A stretch of 64,000 nucleotides of DNA from positions 1 through 64,000 of the forward strand of contig JAHQIW010005937.1 in NCBI GenBank assembly GCA_019055375.1, written 5' to 3'. Under the pieces are notes generated by a model. It saw only the letters and a program-made list of their open reading frames with translations, was not told where the DNA came from and made no database searches. This document shows, piece by piece, positions 36,780 to 49,389 of the stretch (positions within the stretch are counted from its first letter, which is position 1; each line of letters begins with the position of its first letter). The translations under genes were made by a program, and so were the position numbers. This stretch comes from Parelaphostrongylus tenuis. Lineage: Eukaryota > Nematoda > Chromadorea > Rhabditida > Metastrongylidae.

Positions 36780-37460
36780 TCATTCTCAAGGTTTTAACAG
36801 TCATCCGATAGCTCAAATCGCAGGAACGTTAACAGTTTACCTTGTCTCTAGGATAACTTTTTGATGTGCTTCAAGACGAAAATTTAACGGTTCTTTAGTA
36901 CTAGTAGGGTAAAAATGAAGAAACGACCGCATTCGCTAAGCAAGAATTTTTTCGTAAAACTTTTAGTAATAGAGTCATATATTTAAACCTGATGTTTTCT
37001 TTCAAAGCGGAGAGAAAATTCGCAACTGAATCACAAAAATGGCACTCCACATGTGTAACGCGTCGGCGCCGTCGTTCGTTGGCCGTGCCTAAACCGTGAG
37101 CAACCCGTTCGCCTGCACCCCTTCTCCACGGTCCGTAGATTGACCAAAAATACGTGCCGGATATGAGAACAATTTTATCTTCCTTGCTACGCTGCAGAGA
37201 CACAGTCTTCCAAGAAAAGCACAACGATGGAACCATTGAATTTCACACTATTAAAAGATTATTGTTATTCTGAAGTAAGAGCCTTGTTCTGCGAGCTGCG
37301 TATATGAAACACAGAAGTTTTCTTCCTGTTACAGTGCAAAAAGATTCTTCAAAAAATTACCGTCGTGCAGTAGCCAGATACTCAATCTTTTGAATGATTG
37401 CTAAGAGTGCAATGGAAAGTCTTTGTTCATAGAAATAGATCGTTTTTTTTTTATTTCTTT
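36780..37460. repeat. Old dispersed repeat (family 4)
   Basis: CAGTCATCCGATAGCTCAAA, GCGGAGAGAAAATTCGCAAC, CACATGTGTAACGCGTCGGC and TTCTTCCTGTTACAGTGCAA line up with the segment at 21760-22400. It is too diverged to define ends. Confidence 0.4.
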
Positions 37461-37524
37461 CCCGCTAACGGAAGAGAACCCGTAAAACTATGTTGCACAT
37501 TCAAGCATATTCTTCTCTACAAAG

Positions 37525-37900
37525 CTTCTTATGTATTTATACAACTGATGAGAGCGCAATAGACGCAATTTACAGCAAGTTAGAAGAAGTCATCCGCAGC
37601 GGAAAGTCCTTCTACAAATTTGTTGTTAGAGACTTCAACGCCAAAGTAGGGACGACTAGCAAATGTTAAAATTCGAATTAGGAGAACGAAACGAGAACGG
37701 GAACCGTCTTGTAGGACTCCTACCCGCGGTACGTTCTCTTCATAGTAATTCATTTTCGAGAAGAGAGAAAGCCGCTGATGGACATGGGACTCCTCTGATG
37801 TTATCAAGTATGTAGGTAGATGAAATGGCACAACTCTGTTTCAAGGACAACAAAACCGATACACAGGATTTTGAGGACAGTTTACCATTCCATAAACTGG
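37525..37900 (+). pseudogene. RTE-like retrotransposon endonuclease fragment
   Basis: The plus strand encodes [20 protein letters not shown] then DFNAKVG, the metal-binding DFN core of the apurinic-type endonuclease of RTE-like LINEs. After a stop and a shift comes FELGERNENGNRLVGLLPA (the G-x-x-N-x-N-G-x-x-L-x-x-F-x-x region). Beyond about 37740 only faint likeness remains. No reverse transcriptase follows, so this is an isolated fragment. Confidence 0.8.
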
Positions 37901-38639
37901 TGAAGCTCATCGAAGTGTTGAGCAATCAACAAAAACAACTCGAAAACAATAGCGTTTGTGCCAAATGGCTAAAATGGAAAATGAACAAGGGAGAAGTGTA
38001 GGAATTGCTTGTTGCGAGCCAAACAAAATCAACCAACCGGCAGCATAATCACCATGATGATCAATGTTATGCAATCATTTGCTTGTCAAAAGATTGGATG
38101 AATGCCTTCATCCCAGAAAGAACGAGACTGGCGACCAGAGAAGTCGGTGAGGTCAATTATACAAAAGACCGATTTGCTATGAAACTCGGTATTGATAAGT
38201 AATTTATGTAGATCTTGAAGACTTGATTTGATAAGTCGACGCGAAGTTGCTCATAATAGGAGTAATTGCAGTAAAAATAGTAGCAGTCTGTTAGCTAACC
38301 TTTGGCGATATCGCCTTTTTCATAGCGTGGAAGTACGTCAAATAAGAACACTTGAATGAGTCGATGGTTTATGACGCCTTTACATACCGCAAAAATCACG
38401 TCAAAAGATCAAAGAAATAGAAATGAAAAAGAGAAATAAAAAACGAAGAAAAAATACCATGTGTCGCGCTATAGTGACGCATTCGTCTACATTCAATTTT
38501 TGATTCAAATTCTTCAGAAGTCTTACGCGATGGTGTCTTTCATTCCTCCTCCAGGATTGTGATAGTCACTTCAAAGTCATCACCGTTGTCCTTCTGTGCC
38601 TACGTGTACATAGAGGTGCCTTACATGTTGTTAAACTTA

Positions 38640-38935
38640 TACAATCTTTTTTCTTTCCGTTAGGCCAGATTATACAATTTTCTTAGTTGCCCAATCGACC
38701 TTGATTGTTGACTACATGGCGGCGCATGGTGGGAGGTGAAAGTTTAATGTCTAGCACAGAACCTTCAAGTCCACATCTTTTAGGCATCTCTCATCAACTC
38801 TACTACTATCGTATAATCTACATGATACCGGCCCATCTCTCTATTCCAAAATGTTTCTAGATCACCTGTGGTACCCATAACCAAACAGCTTGCATGTAAT
38901 GAATTCATTTAATGTTACCTCGATTTATACTAACG
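38640..38935. other. No gene recognised
   Basis: Short low-similarity sequence leading into the Penelope-like remnant; nothing identified. Confidence 0.4.
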
Positions 38936-38939
38936 TATC

Positions 38940-39920
38940 AAATGACTCTTCAAGGCAAACCATTTCTAGGTCCTTTGAAAAAAGAAGGAAGAATTACTAT
39001 CTATGGCTTATCAATTCGACAACTAATGACCGTCTTCAATCAATCTCTTAGCTGTACAATATCCAGTGGTCAGGAAACCATTTCATGCAACATAGTGGAT
39101 TAGCCATGGGTCAGCGATTAGCTGAAGCCTTGTCATCAAATTTATGTCTAGAGTGGAAACTTCAGTTCTCGTTCACAGCTCAAGACTGTATTGTCGATAC
39201 ATAGACGACTGTTTCATTGTGTGCTCCACACTAAAGAATCTAGGCAAATGTTTTGTAACCATAAATAGGTATTCAGAGTATATGAAATCTACGTGAAAAT
39301 GTACAAGAGAAAGCTGCTTTCCATTCTTGAATATTCCAATACAATTATAAAATTTTGGAAGTGACGATAGCACAAAATGGTAGTGTAATCAACTAGCAAA
39401 ATACGCTAGTCTATTACTATCTGGTTCATCCTTCGCAAATAAACAAACCAATCATCAAAAATATGTACCGAATGGCTAAAAAAGGAAAGGAGGAGATGAA
39501 GGAGTCGCTAAGCTTGGCGCGAAAAATAGCCATTTCCTGGTTACGAAACATTGGCCACTCGGGTATCTCCAAACGGTAGAATCAGGCCCCAGAACAATTT
39601 TTCACGCCTAGAAGAGATCATTTCCAAGCTACCATTTATAGAAAGCGAAGTCAGTAGCATTGTCAAGAGGTGCTTAAGAAAGGTTTGGTCATCAAGTTTT
39701 GTGGTAGTCGAAGTATTCGCACCCTACACCGTCAGCTGATTAACAATCGCCTTTGCAGTCGATTGGGATAGAGGGAGATTGTATGAGTTCTGGCACAACT
39801 TATTTGATAGCATGTAAGGCAGGCAAGGATGAAGACACTGGCGAAATGGGCAGACCACTTCTCAAGTTATACCACGTATGCGTCTAGGTTCGCATAGAAC
39901 ACTCATCCATGGGGATTCTG
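38940..39920 (+). pseudogene. Penelope-like retroelement with RT and GIY-YIG remains
   Basis: Penelope-like elements encode a reverse transcriptase fused to a GIY-YIG endonuclease. Here the plus strand reads, with frame breaks, YGLSIRQLMTVFNQSLSCT (39002), QWSGNHFMQHSGLAMGQRLA (near 39070-39120), a YIDD equivalent reduced to IHRR (near 39200), the linker, and finally GDCMSSGTTYLIACKAGKDE and TGEMGRPL (39770-39870). That last part corresponds to the N-terminal GIY-YIG-type segment (x-Y-L-I-x-C-x-x-C...Y-I-G-E-T-G-R). Multiple stops and shifts make it inactive. About 980 bases are recognisable against well over 2 kb for a full element. Confidence 0.82.
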
Positions 39921-39959
39921 GAATAGAAGTTCCTATCCTCCTACAGGAGCATGAATCTT

Positions 39960-41900
39960 AGCGCAAGATTATAGAATCACTGTGAAAATAAATTTGATGA
40001 ATACGGACATGAACTGCAAAGGTCAGTGCACCGTTATCACACCTGATATGGCAACATATGAGACTGTTAATTAACTTCACGTGAGAGGTGCATTGGCAGA
40101 CCCTACGATCTGTGTACAGTTGGTTTTCACTTAAAAAATCGAGGAGAAGGACTCTAAAGAAACTGAATTTCAAAAAGTTCCTTGCGCTTGATGCGAATAG
40201 AATCCTGGCTAAGTGATCTTTTTAATTGAAGTAGTAATAGGTGTTTTAGCGGTATGAATTGTGAGCAACCTGATTCTTCCATGCTTTCAAAAACTCGAAG
40301 CCGCCGAAATGTGAGCCGTACAACTAAAGTGCATCTTGAAAAGCTCATGGTTTGGCTTACGCAGGAAGAACGTTGAACTATTAATCAATGATGAAGTCAG
40401 TAAATAGTCGCAAAATGAGGATTCAAAAAGGCTGAATCAAAACAAAAGTTCGCAGTATTTCCACATATCAATTTAGTCTCTGCATAGTGCGCACAGCTCA
40501 TTTATGACTTCCTTTGAGATTCAGCAACGGCAGTTCATTGCTCCACCACAGTATTGCCATAACTAGAGAAAAACAGAGAGAGAGAGATAGAGAGGGAGAA
40601 TACGGAGAGAGGGAGGGAGAGAGAAAGAGATGTTTGGCTTCGGATAGTCTGTCTCCAAAACATTGTACAGCTCGCTCGATGGCAGCAAAAGAAAAAGCTG
40701 AAATGAGTCAGTCTAGTAAGAATGGAAGTGAAAGGTATCATGTTAGAAGAGTGGTGAAGTTGAGTGGGAATCAACTATATACCGCCCATGGCTTGTTGTC
40801 GAATTCTTAACCATAGGCGAAAGCAATGCTAGTTGATGCCGCAGAATAAACTGATCTTTTCAAAAAATGATTCAAAAGGTCTCAAACAAGCGTGCATTCA
40901 AAAAGATATATGACCGTCTGGAGAATATTCTTGCTGGTCTAAATTTTGCCGTGAACGTTTTAAAACTACTTGAGACCTTAAATCTCTGCAATTCAAAACT
41001 ATGTTGATTATCTAGAAGCATTTTTATTCTGTTTTAGAAGCAAAAATGAAGCTATTCCTAACGCTCAATTTGCTTTGCTCGTTCGGCTAGTGCATATAGA
41101 TGGCTTTTTGCTGGAGTTTTAACATTTAATTGATAGCTCAAATCTCTACAGTTTTGAAGCTAGAATGATTTATGAAAGATGCTAAATAAACGCTGTGAGT
41201 GAAACGTTTGATGAGTTTTGCAGTACCAGACCATACGGACTCCGGCACTCATGTGAGATGCGACCGCCACCCGTCAACGGGTTCACGCCATACGCCACCG
41301 CCAACTGCTGTGGGACGACATTCAAGGGACCACCAAACCTCAGTTCGTCAACACGATAGATATCCTCTTTCGTTACCGTAGCTCTCATTCTATACCTCAC
41401 TCATTTCCGTCTCCATATTACAACTGCTCATTGGGTTACATGATCATTACTGACTGTTACCTCGGAATCTTTCTCCACTCTTCTTGATTATTTTCATGCT
41501 TGATTTATCCTTCTACTTTTTTTTTCTTAACCCTATTTGAGTGTGAAAACTTTACCTCATCATTTCACACTATGTAGGAAAATACAATGATCACAATAGC
41601 ATTCACTCACCACATCATGTCCAACATTCACAAGGGTGTCCGCGATTTTCCCATTTGAGATCAGATGACTATGGCTGCTTGATGGGCTATAAATAAGAAC
41701 CCCGCCAGCGCCAAGCAAAGCTCCAAAAAAAATAAGAGGTCACAAAAGTAGTTCCAGCGTCATTGGCCTAGAAAAAGGGAATACTTCAGGCTATAAGCGA
41801 TCATCCTAAACACTGCTTATATTCAGAGACCAAATCCTGACTCCGACTATCCATTATCCTCGGTATTGTTCAGTGGTTCAGAGCTTTCTGGTAACCCGAA
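39960..41900. other. No gene recognised; one GA-rich run
   Basis: 40565-40632 is a (GA)n/GGGA-rich run. Family-4 words (AATTGATAGCTCAAATCTCT) lie near 41128. Otherwise short open frames only. Confidence 0.4.
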
Positions 41901-41984
41901 CACGAGATTTTTATAATACCTTTTTATTACGTTGGAGAGATAGCTCTGGGAACTTATAAAAGATCTGATTATTTATGCCCAGCG

Positions 41985-42380
41985 ATGTAGAGTGATGTTG
42001 AAAAACTTCTGCGTCAGCCGGGATTTAAGCCATCATCCCATTCTATCCCAGAGCGCGTACTCTAGCTCTTTGCACTACTGGCACCCGTTTTGCTCACACT
42101 CATTCGACGCTACAACGTATCTATCTGTCAGCAACCAACCGTCAACGGCCTGACCCAGGTAGTCGCTATCGACATTAAATCCTGTCACGTTAACAGATAT
42201 GGGTACTAGATGATCAAACAGAGTTCCTTTTTCATTCAACGGCTTCTAGCGGTGGTATGATCATAAATTCACCCACTGATGTAGAGCACGCGTTACGGGA
42301 TAGAGTGAGATGCGGATTCGAGCCCCTGACGCAAAAGCTCTGCACATTACTCCACATCTATGACGTCATACCACCGCTAG
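41985..42380. repeat. Inverted pair of tRNA-like repeats, second one inside a TIR element
   Basis: On the minus strand 42090-41985 reads GGTGCCAGTAGTGCAAAGAG, CTGGGATAGAATGGG, GGCTTAAATCCCGGCTGACG. On the plus strand 42284-42360 reads GATGTAGAGCACGCGTTACG, GGGATAGAGTGAGATG, GGATTCGAGCCCCTGACGCA. The second is enclosed by an inverted repeat: CTAGCGGTGGTATGATCA (42246) and TGACGTCATACCACCGCTAG (ends 42380). This gives a compact 135 bp element with terminal inverted repeats around a tRNA-like core. Confidence 0.6.
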
Positions 42381-42399
42381 GAACATTTAGATAAAAAAC

Positions 42400-43700
42400 G
42401 AGCTCTATTTGAAACTTTATCTTGGATTCCAAACAAAAACAATACTTAGTACTCTTCAAAATGAAAGCTATCATTTTCTACGATTTTCTGCCATCGGTCC
42501 GCCAAGTTTCGGATCTGTTTGAAGTACTATTCCTTTGACTTCGAATCAAGGATCAAGAATCAAGACTTTGTTGTTCTACTTTAGTGGACGTTTCTGAACG
42601 ACGCTTGTCTTCGACGAAATCTCTCCCTTTAAAGAGTTAAAACCAGCGTCTAGCAGCAGATTTGTTTGATGTGCTTTTCTTTTAACTTTTAACTTTGTTG
42701 ATTTCATCGACTGCAGCTTGTTGTGAAAGACTCCTACACCAATAATCACGCAATACTGAACTTCGATTGTATCGTTGGACATGGCGGCGGCAGCAATAAA
42801 GCGAAATAAAGACGATTAATATATAGTACTTGAGTGAGAAAGTCTCACATATAACTGTGATATTCCTATGATATGTATGAAAGTTATCTCATGCTATTAC
42901 AGCTCCCCAGAGCTTTCTTTCCAGCCGTACGTAACAAACACCTGATGCTTCGGGGGTTTTGTTTTTCAGAGCCTGTATAGATCCGGAAATGGAGGTGAGT
43001 GGCAGATTACAGTCTTGTCTACCAAACGCTCCATCACTTCAAAAGAAAATATCATTAGATCTAGAACATAATAGCGACAAGTGCAAAAAACTTTTCCACG
43101 TACTCATCACTTTCATGAGTCTTCCACTATCTCCTCTGAGCGGAGACCAATCATGCACACTTCATGTGGACAGCTAATGCGCCTTTCACATCAAAATAGC
43201 ACTCCTATATGGTGTGCGATAGGAAAAAGGAAAGAATATCGAAAAAAGGTAACAGAAATAGATTGGTTCACTACTTCTCCTTTCGCTCCCTCATCAGCAA
43301 AAGAGCCCTAATGATAAAACTGTTTTGAACGGCAGTGTGTATAGAAAGAGAACAGAAGGTGGGAGCCTGAAAATTAGCTGGGCAAATGGCCGTTTCCACT
43401 GGCAACGAGAATATAGCCTCTCATGATGAGTTTGAAGGAGCTAAGGTTTACCCCAGACGAATCAGCGCAAACAAAAGCTTCACCTATTGCGCCTTTTTTT
43501 CTGAAACGAAGCATACATAGCTATAAACGCTGTTGTAAGAAGGCAGACTTAGATCAATTGGTAACAATGACCGGGGGTGCTATCAAATATTCTGTGGTTC
43601 ACGTAGTTCACAACTGCTATAAGACCATCTATGTACAATGAAAAACTGCATGATATGCTCCACCGATAAATACGGGAATCGGATAAATACGAAAAATGCT
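42400..43700. other. No gene recognised
   Basis: Open frames up to 72 codons without family likeness. Confidence 0.4.
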
Positions 43701-43760
43701 TATCCAGTTTATACCTTCATCTCGAGTGCTTTATTAAGACCACGCTCAAATTCAATAGAT

Positions 43761-44173
43761 CCTTTCATTATTATTTGAGCCAACTTGTCATTTAGTCTGG
43801 TAAGGGCTCTTGTACAGCCCGATACACGTGTTTCGTCCTTACAGGCTCGTCAGTTGGGCAGAACCCGTTGTCTTTCGATATTTTTTTAGTCAGTTCTCTC
43901 GGAAGCTGTACTCCCTTACAGAGAGTCATCGAAGACGAACGTTCTACACTCTATGTCAAGCAAAATTTTTACTTAACACATAGAGTGTAAAACGTTCGTC
44001 TCTGATGATTCTGTGTAAGGGAGTACAGCTCCCGAGAGAACTGACTATAAAAATATCGAATGACGACGGGTATTGCCCGATTGAGGACTTTGTAAGGACG
44101 AAACACATGTATCGGGCCGTCAGAAAGCCCTTACCAGACTACATGACAAGTTGGCTCATAAATTAATGAAAGG
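43761..44173. mobile_element. Fold-back MITE, family 1, copy E (most complete hairpin)
   Basis: CCTTTCATTATTATTTGAGC at the left end pairs with GCTCATAAATTAATGAAAGG at the right. Between them CACGTGTTTCGTCCTTACAG pairs with TTGTAAGGACGAAACACATG, and GCTGTACTCCCTTACAGAGA with TCTGTGTAAGGGAGTACAGC. The centre is ACACTCTATGTCAAG/ACACATAGAGTGT. The arms pair almost end to end (about 200 bp each) with a very short loop. Outer sequence (TCGAGTGCTTTATTAAGACC at 43724) is also family sequence. No coding capacity. Confidence 0.92.
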
Positions 44174-44199
44174 ATTTATATATTCTTTTATAGACTTCG

Positions 44200-44950
44200 C
44201 TCAAAAACACTATTATTCTGATAATCACATAACATGTTGTGAGCCTTTTGTGAGGTCCGATCAGGGCATTTATACAGTACTTGACGGGCTCGTTTCGCGT
44301 TTGCAAGCTCATCGTAGCACGGTACCTTTTGGTTAATAAATGCAGTGGAATGAAGAGGTTTTATTTATTTTACCAATCACGAGCTCGACTAATGGTCACT
44401 GCAATATCCGCGGAATACAGCCTGACTTGAGGTGAATTGTTTGTCGGCGCCCAATTCCTACACCTAGATGTGTATCTCTAAGGGATCGCCTAAACTGATG
44501 AAACGTCAACTGTTAGAGTAAATTGCATTGGGACGGCCTCGAATTTTGGCTTTTCAAGAAAAACTCAGAGCTTCATAGTCACATGCACAACCAGCTATTA
44601 AACTTACTTTAGAGTTAGAAAAAGTTGATGATATTCGAATAGATGATGGCTTTGAAGCAATGAGGATTTTTATCCATAAGAAGGAAATGATGGTAGAAAG
44701 ACAAAGGCAATGAATGTCATGGAATTCTGGCTGATTTCCAAGCTGTGTGACAACATATTTGAAAGTTCATTTTCATTGAGCTGAAGTGATATATCACCAG
44801 TGAACTCACATTTACTTTCCAGTCTGGTGTAGGATATCAGCTGCTATCATAGTAAACTGTGCTTTTTTCATAGTTATATCAACCACTAGAAGAACGTCAA
44901 AGGAGCATACTCATCAATGAGGTCCGATAAGACTGCATGATACAGGATTA
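44200..44950. other. No gene recognised
   Basis: Mixed AT-rich sequence; nothing identified. Confidence 0.4.
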
Positions 44951-44951
44951 G

Positions 44952-45180
44952 GGAGCCGATGGCTGAGTGGCCTGTACTGCTCGACGCGAGATTGCTATCC
45001 CAGTACTCTCCGGCTATCAGTAATGAACGTCCCTGCTTGGCGATATCTGAGATTGGAGAATGTTCTCAACTAGTAACGGCGACAATGAAGAAGGCAAATC
45101 CTCAATCATACGCCGATCGCTAAGGGACGCTTTGAATGCTAGAAGTACTGGGATGCATATCGAAAGAAACTTTGATAAGG
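44952..45180 (+). repeat. tRNA-headed SINE-like repeat (family S3), second copy
   Basis: GGAGCCGATGGCTGAGTGGC resembles a tRNA-Ser/Leu A box. GGCGATATCTGAGATTGGAG and the tail TTTGAATGCTAGAAGTACTG, GGATGCATATCGAAAGAAAC match 36359-36597. Confidence 0.55.
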
Positions 45181-45189
45181 ATAAATTGA

Positions 45190-47640
45190 ATGTGATATAA
45201 GATATAATGCTGCATAACCCGTTAATGAGCGTGGAATCTCCTCAGCCGTACCATGATCAATATCAAATTAATTAGCGTTATGACGCAGTTGCTCGAACAG
45301 AAGCCTTTTGTAGATCTAAGATGACGGACGTTAAGTTAATAGTGAGAGACATCTTTGGGAATTACTACAGTGCAAACAATCCGATATATAGGATGCCATT
45401 TTATAAAGAGAAGAACTTAAGCACGATTTGTAAACGTCATCAAGGTTTAAGAACGGGGCAGTAGTGCCACCAGAGAGAACGCAATGATCGTCGTCATCAT
45501 ATGTAGTACAGAATAGAAAAGTAAAAGAATATTTTGGACTGGAGAGGAGCAAGAGTGAAATGTTTTAAGCTGGATAATCTGAGTGCGCATTACCCTGGTT
45601 TTGAAAATGATCACTTTCAGTCGTTCGAAGATGACTGGAGATACTTCTCAAGTCGAAAAATGACCTACACATTTGTAATTCTGCCAATATTATTGCAATC
45701 ACGAATGAACTCACCGTGTTCAACCACAAACTTGCATCAGTTCAAGACATCAAAAGTATTATCAGTCGTTGAGTCTTATGAACTGCCAATATAGCTGATT
45801 TCGCATTCGGAATCGGCAAATTACAGCTAAACATGTCTGGCGCGATAAAAGCATTGACTTGATTCATTGTCAGCCTATTGGAAGTCATTAGAAAGGCAAA
45901 TTTACATCCAAGCACATCTCGCAATGTTTGATAAAGCTGAATGCAAGGCAGATAACGCAGCGATTTATCAACGCAGAACGCTTTCTGTTCCTAATGTTAC
46001 ACTCTGTAACCCAGTACGTGATCCCGGCATTGATGATTAGAGACCAGATAAACAGAGATTTCATTAGATCCAGTAACCAGATCTTTGTCTATCTGTGCAA
46101 ACTAAATTCATGAAAATGTTGCTTCATTTCTAGAGTCGTTTTGATCTTGAAGCCTTACAAATTGAAGGCACTTTTAACTTCTAAAATTCTTGGCGCCTCC
46201 CCGGCAGTCAGGAATATTAAAAACTCGATGCATTGTCAATATTATCGCTTTCTTTTAGATGATATGACCTGCTTATTTAATTACTTTTTGCTTGAAATGC
46301 AGGAACAACTGAAAAGAAAAGCAGTAAATGCGATTTCTGTCGCAAAAGTCAATCTTTCTTCTATATAAACTACAATATTCTCTAGAAAAATTTCTTATTT
46401 TGAGTAATCCCTAAATAGCTAGTCATATGATCATATTCCGAGGATATCGCCAGGGCGAACGAAAGGCGATGTCCTAAACTTGTTTAGTGACCTGCTACGT
46501 TTTTTTATCGGAACATTACCAGGAGCGAAGGAAAAGGCGATGTATTAGCAATAAGCCAACGACTTCGCCCAAAGAGGACGTGTGAATTCAGTCATTCCCC
46601 ACCTCCAACAGTGCCACGCGTCACACCAAGTACTCCGGGACGACATTTAAAGAACCATCAAGCATTCAATATGTCATTTCGCACATCGTGATATATCTCA
46701 TCACTCTCTACCGTAATTCACTCGCCATCGTAGCTCACTCTCTAATTTAGTGCACTTTCCACCGTAACCAACTCTTTACAGTATTTTACTCTTTACCGTC
46801 TCTATACTGCAATTACTGTGATACATACTCGATACTTAGCGATACCGTTTCTCATTGCAGTTGTTATTTATCCTTGTTTTGGTGATAGTGCTATGCATGT
46901 AAACCTTAATTACCCAAGTTTGAGGTAATTAATGGAGCTCGCGTGGAAGATCAAATTCTCGACAGCGAGCCTTTGAACGGCTATCGTGGCTTCCGTCTGA
47001 AAAATCACAATCCCTTTTTGGTAGAAAAAAAGATACATTTCTTTTGCAGAGATTCTCAAACTTCAAAATTTCTAGTTTTACTGCAGAGGCTGATTATTCT
47101 TTAATTTCCACATTGCCAGTCATAATAGTCGGTCTTAAAATTTAGCGTGCACCACGAGGTTAGTTATATAAAATTCATTTGATTAACATTTCGGCGTCTT
47201 CTCCTTTCTCAGAAGCGATGCTTTGAGTCGACTGTCCACAATCGTTCGTTCTCGTTATCGCACGGGCTGAAGTTTCTTCAGTAAAACATTGCTCGAATGA
47301 AGAATTTCACCAGCGTTGTTCTTATATACAGGGCGATTGCTGATGATAGTGACTGTGCGTCGATGATAATATTTCTCATAACACAACCCATTCTGCACTA
47401 ATCGATATTATTATCAGTAGAACAATGCGCATTAATACTTTGTGAAAACCTGCTCGAGCCAAAACTACAGGTCAATCCTAAAACACTATTAATGATTGAT
47501 AATACCTTATGAGCAATCGTTTTTCAGTATCTCCCATAATACTGGCTGTTCATATATAGATGTTGATATATTTTGTTAGACATCATCTGTTCTCTTATCG
47601 TCGTATCTCAGGTATTGCTCATATGTATTGCTATCGTGGC
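45190..47640. other. No gene recognised
   Basis: Short open frames on both strands without recognisable family. On the minus strand, 47222-47188 carries the CTGAGAAAGGAGAAGACGCC, GAAATGTTAA motif discussed in findings. Confidence 0.4.
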
Positions 47641-47789
47641 ATTGTCACCAGGGCCATACTACTCGTCCAACGGAGCACGCCAAAATGGGTTGTCTCGGGT
47701 TTGTCATGGAGAACAAGGTAGCCAGACCTTTCACCACTAATCTTGCCGCAAAATCCAAGTAGCGAATATTCAGAACAACGATAAACTGG

Positions 47790-49020
47790 AATATCTTCGA
47801 ATAATTAGCTGCTCTTGGGAAGATGCCGTTACTCCCATCATTGACGAAGAATATGGCCAACTTATCCAACTTTGTAGCAACACTCATGCTGATGCGTTAC
47901 TTAGAAATCGCTCAAAGCTTAGATAGCCGCCATATCACATCACAACTTGCAGAACGTTGCAGAGAAGCGATTGAAAAGTGAAAAGCAACAGTCATAGTCG
48001 TAGCTGAAGAATCGGCGAAAAGAATTAGCAGACGATTCTTTGTGCGCTAAATAAAGATTCCACAACCACATCACAATTCCATAACGATTTTAGTTTAGAA
48101 GTACAGTTCGACAAGGCAAGACCATCTCGTCAAACTGTTGTCGACAATTATCTTTGCTTCGCTGATGGCACCATTCTCATAGCACCAAACATCAGCCAGG
48201 CTGAACGAATGCTGACCGTTTCCGGTACTTACAGAGAGATTAGTCTTCAGCTAAGCCTGACGAAAATGATGTTTGTGGTGAATGGATTGTTTTAAACGCC
48301 CTATTCACGCTCAACGGATTGTATACCTCCGCATGCTCTATTTACGTTTTTCTGGGTCGAAAAGCTACTATGAGGTGCGATCTGACTCCAGAGGTGAACA
48401 AGAAGAAGCGGGCTGCTTGAGGAGCTTTCAAAAGACTTGAGTATACGGTGAAGAGGGAGTAATGTTCCATTTCGTGCCCACCATTCAATCCAGTGGTTAT
48501 ATCTGCCTTGACGCAGATATCAGAAATTTGGTCACAACGTAATTACGATGAAAAACAACTTGCGCGATTGAATTCGCTGTCGAAGGATTGATGGCAGAAG
48601 TATTTCGTATATCGCAGATGAGATAGAGGATTCAAAGTTCTAACCTACGTCAACAATGTAAGATCAAGGGTGCTGAGCTATTGAAGCCGAACACATAATG
48701 GATGAAACGTCAAACGATGGACGAGAGCGTTATTGATTGAAATTGAGATTTTCAGTTTACCTTAGGACGACCACCGACGCGATTATCCAATTTCTTCACG
48801 GAATACTCTAAAATTAAGGTGTGACGCTCAACAATTTCCAGAGCGAGAATGGCTCGCTGTGCTACACTGACTCGCGATAAGATTCAACGAAAGTCCAACT
48901 GGTGCACGCTTAAGTTTAGTGACCACCAGCACGAGGGAAGATAATACAGGTAAGCTCTTACGCAAAATTTCATGCTAGCGTGTAGAGGCAACTGCCAGCG
49001 ACCCACTTCGATATACAAAT
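47790..49020 (+). pseudogene. RTE-like retrotransposon reverse transcriptase remnant
   Basis: With many stops and shifts the plus strand encodes, in the family's order: WEDAVTPIIDEEYGQLIQLC (47810), KATVIVVAEESAKRISRRF (47975), then the RT palm CFADGTILIAPNISQAERML (48150) where intact elements have FADDIVL, and ISLQLSLTKMMFVVNGL. Later come PEREWLAVLH-like and PTSIYK-like words of the C-terminus (to about 49020). FADG in place of FADD destroys the metal-binding pair. The central RT (about 1 kb) is deleted between 48060 and 48090. Confidence 0.8.
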
Positions 49021-49389
49021 GATGATTGGTTGGACCCCACTCCCAAAAAGCCATCCTGCGTCAGTTCGAGTTCACCGAATTAGTAGCAGCCTTGAATGGT
49101 GATTGGATGGTACATCGAAGTGTCACCACGTTATTCTGCTAGCTAATATGCACTCACCTAATTCCATGATGCTGGCGATGGATTGAATGCATGGCTCTTC
49201 CGGTGATAGGTTATCTCAAAACAGGTCATCCCTTATTACCCTAAGACTTGATAGCCAGTACTCTTCAATCCACCTGAATGAAAGCGCAGCAGTCATGGGA
49301 TGTAAAAAGTGATTGATGACATCTTAAGAAGCCTATAAATGATCAAAAGTAAAGCACTTTTCTCTTATCTACACTCGTACTCGAAAACC

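Noticed and set aside
43761..44173. CRISPR array or attachment site
   Set aside because: The repeats are a single large inverted pair and not regularly spaced direct repeats; the organism is a eukaryote.
47645..47887. 80-codon open frame on the minus strand
   Set aside because: Partly antisense to the RTE-like remnant that reads on the plus strand; no family likeness of its own.
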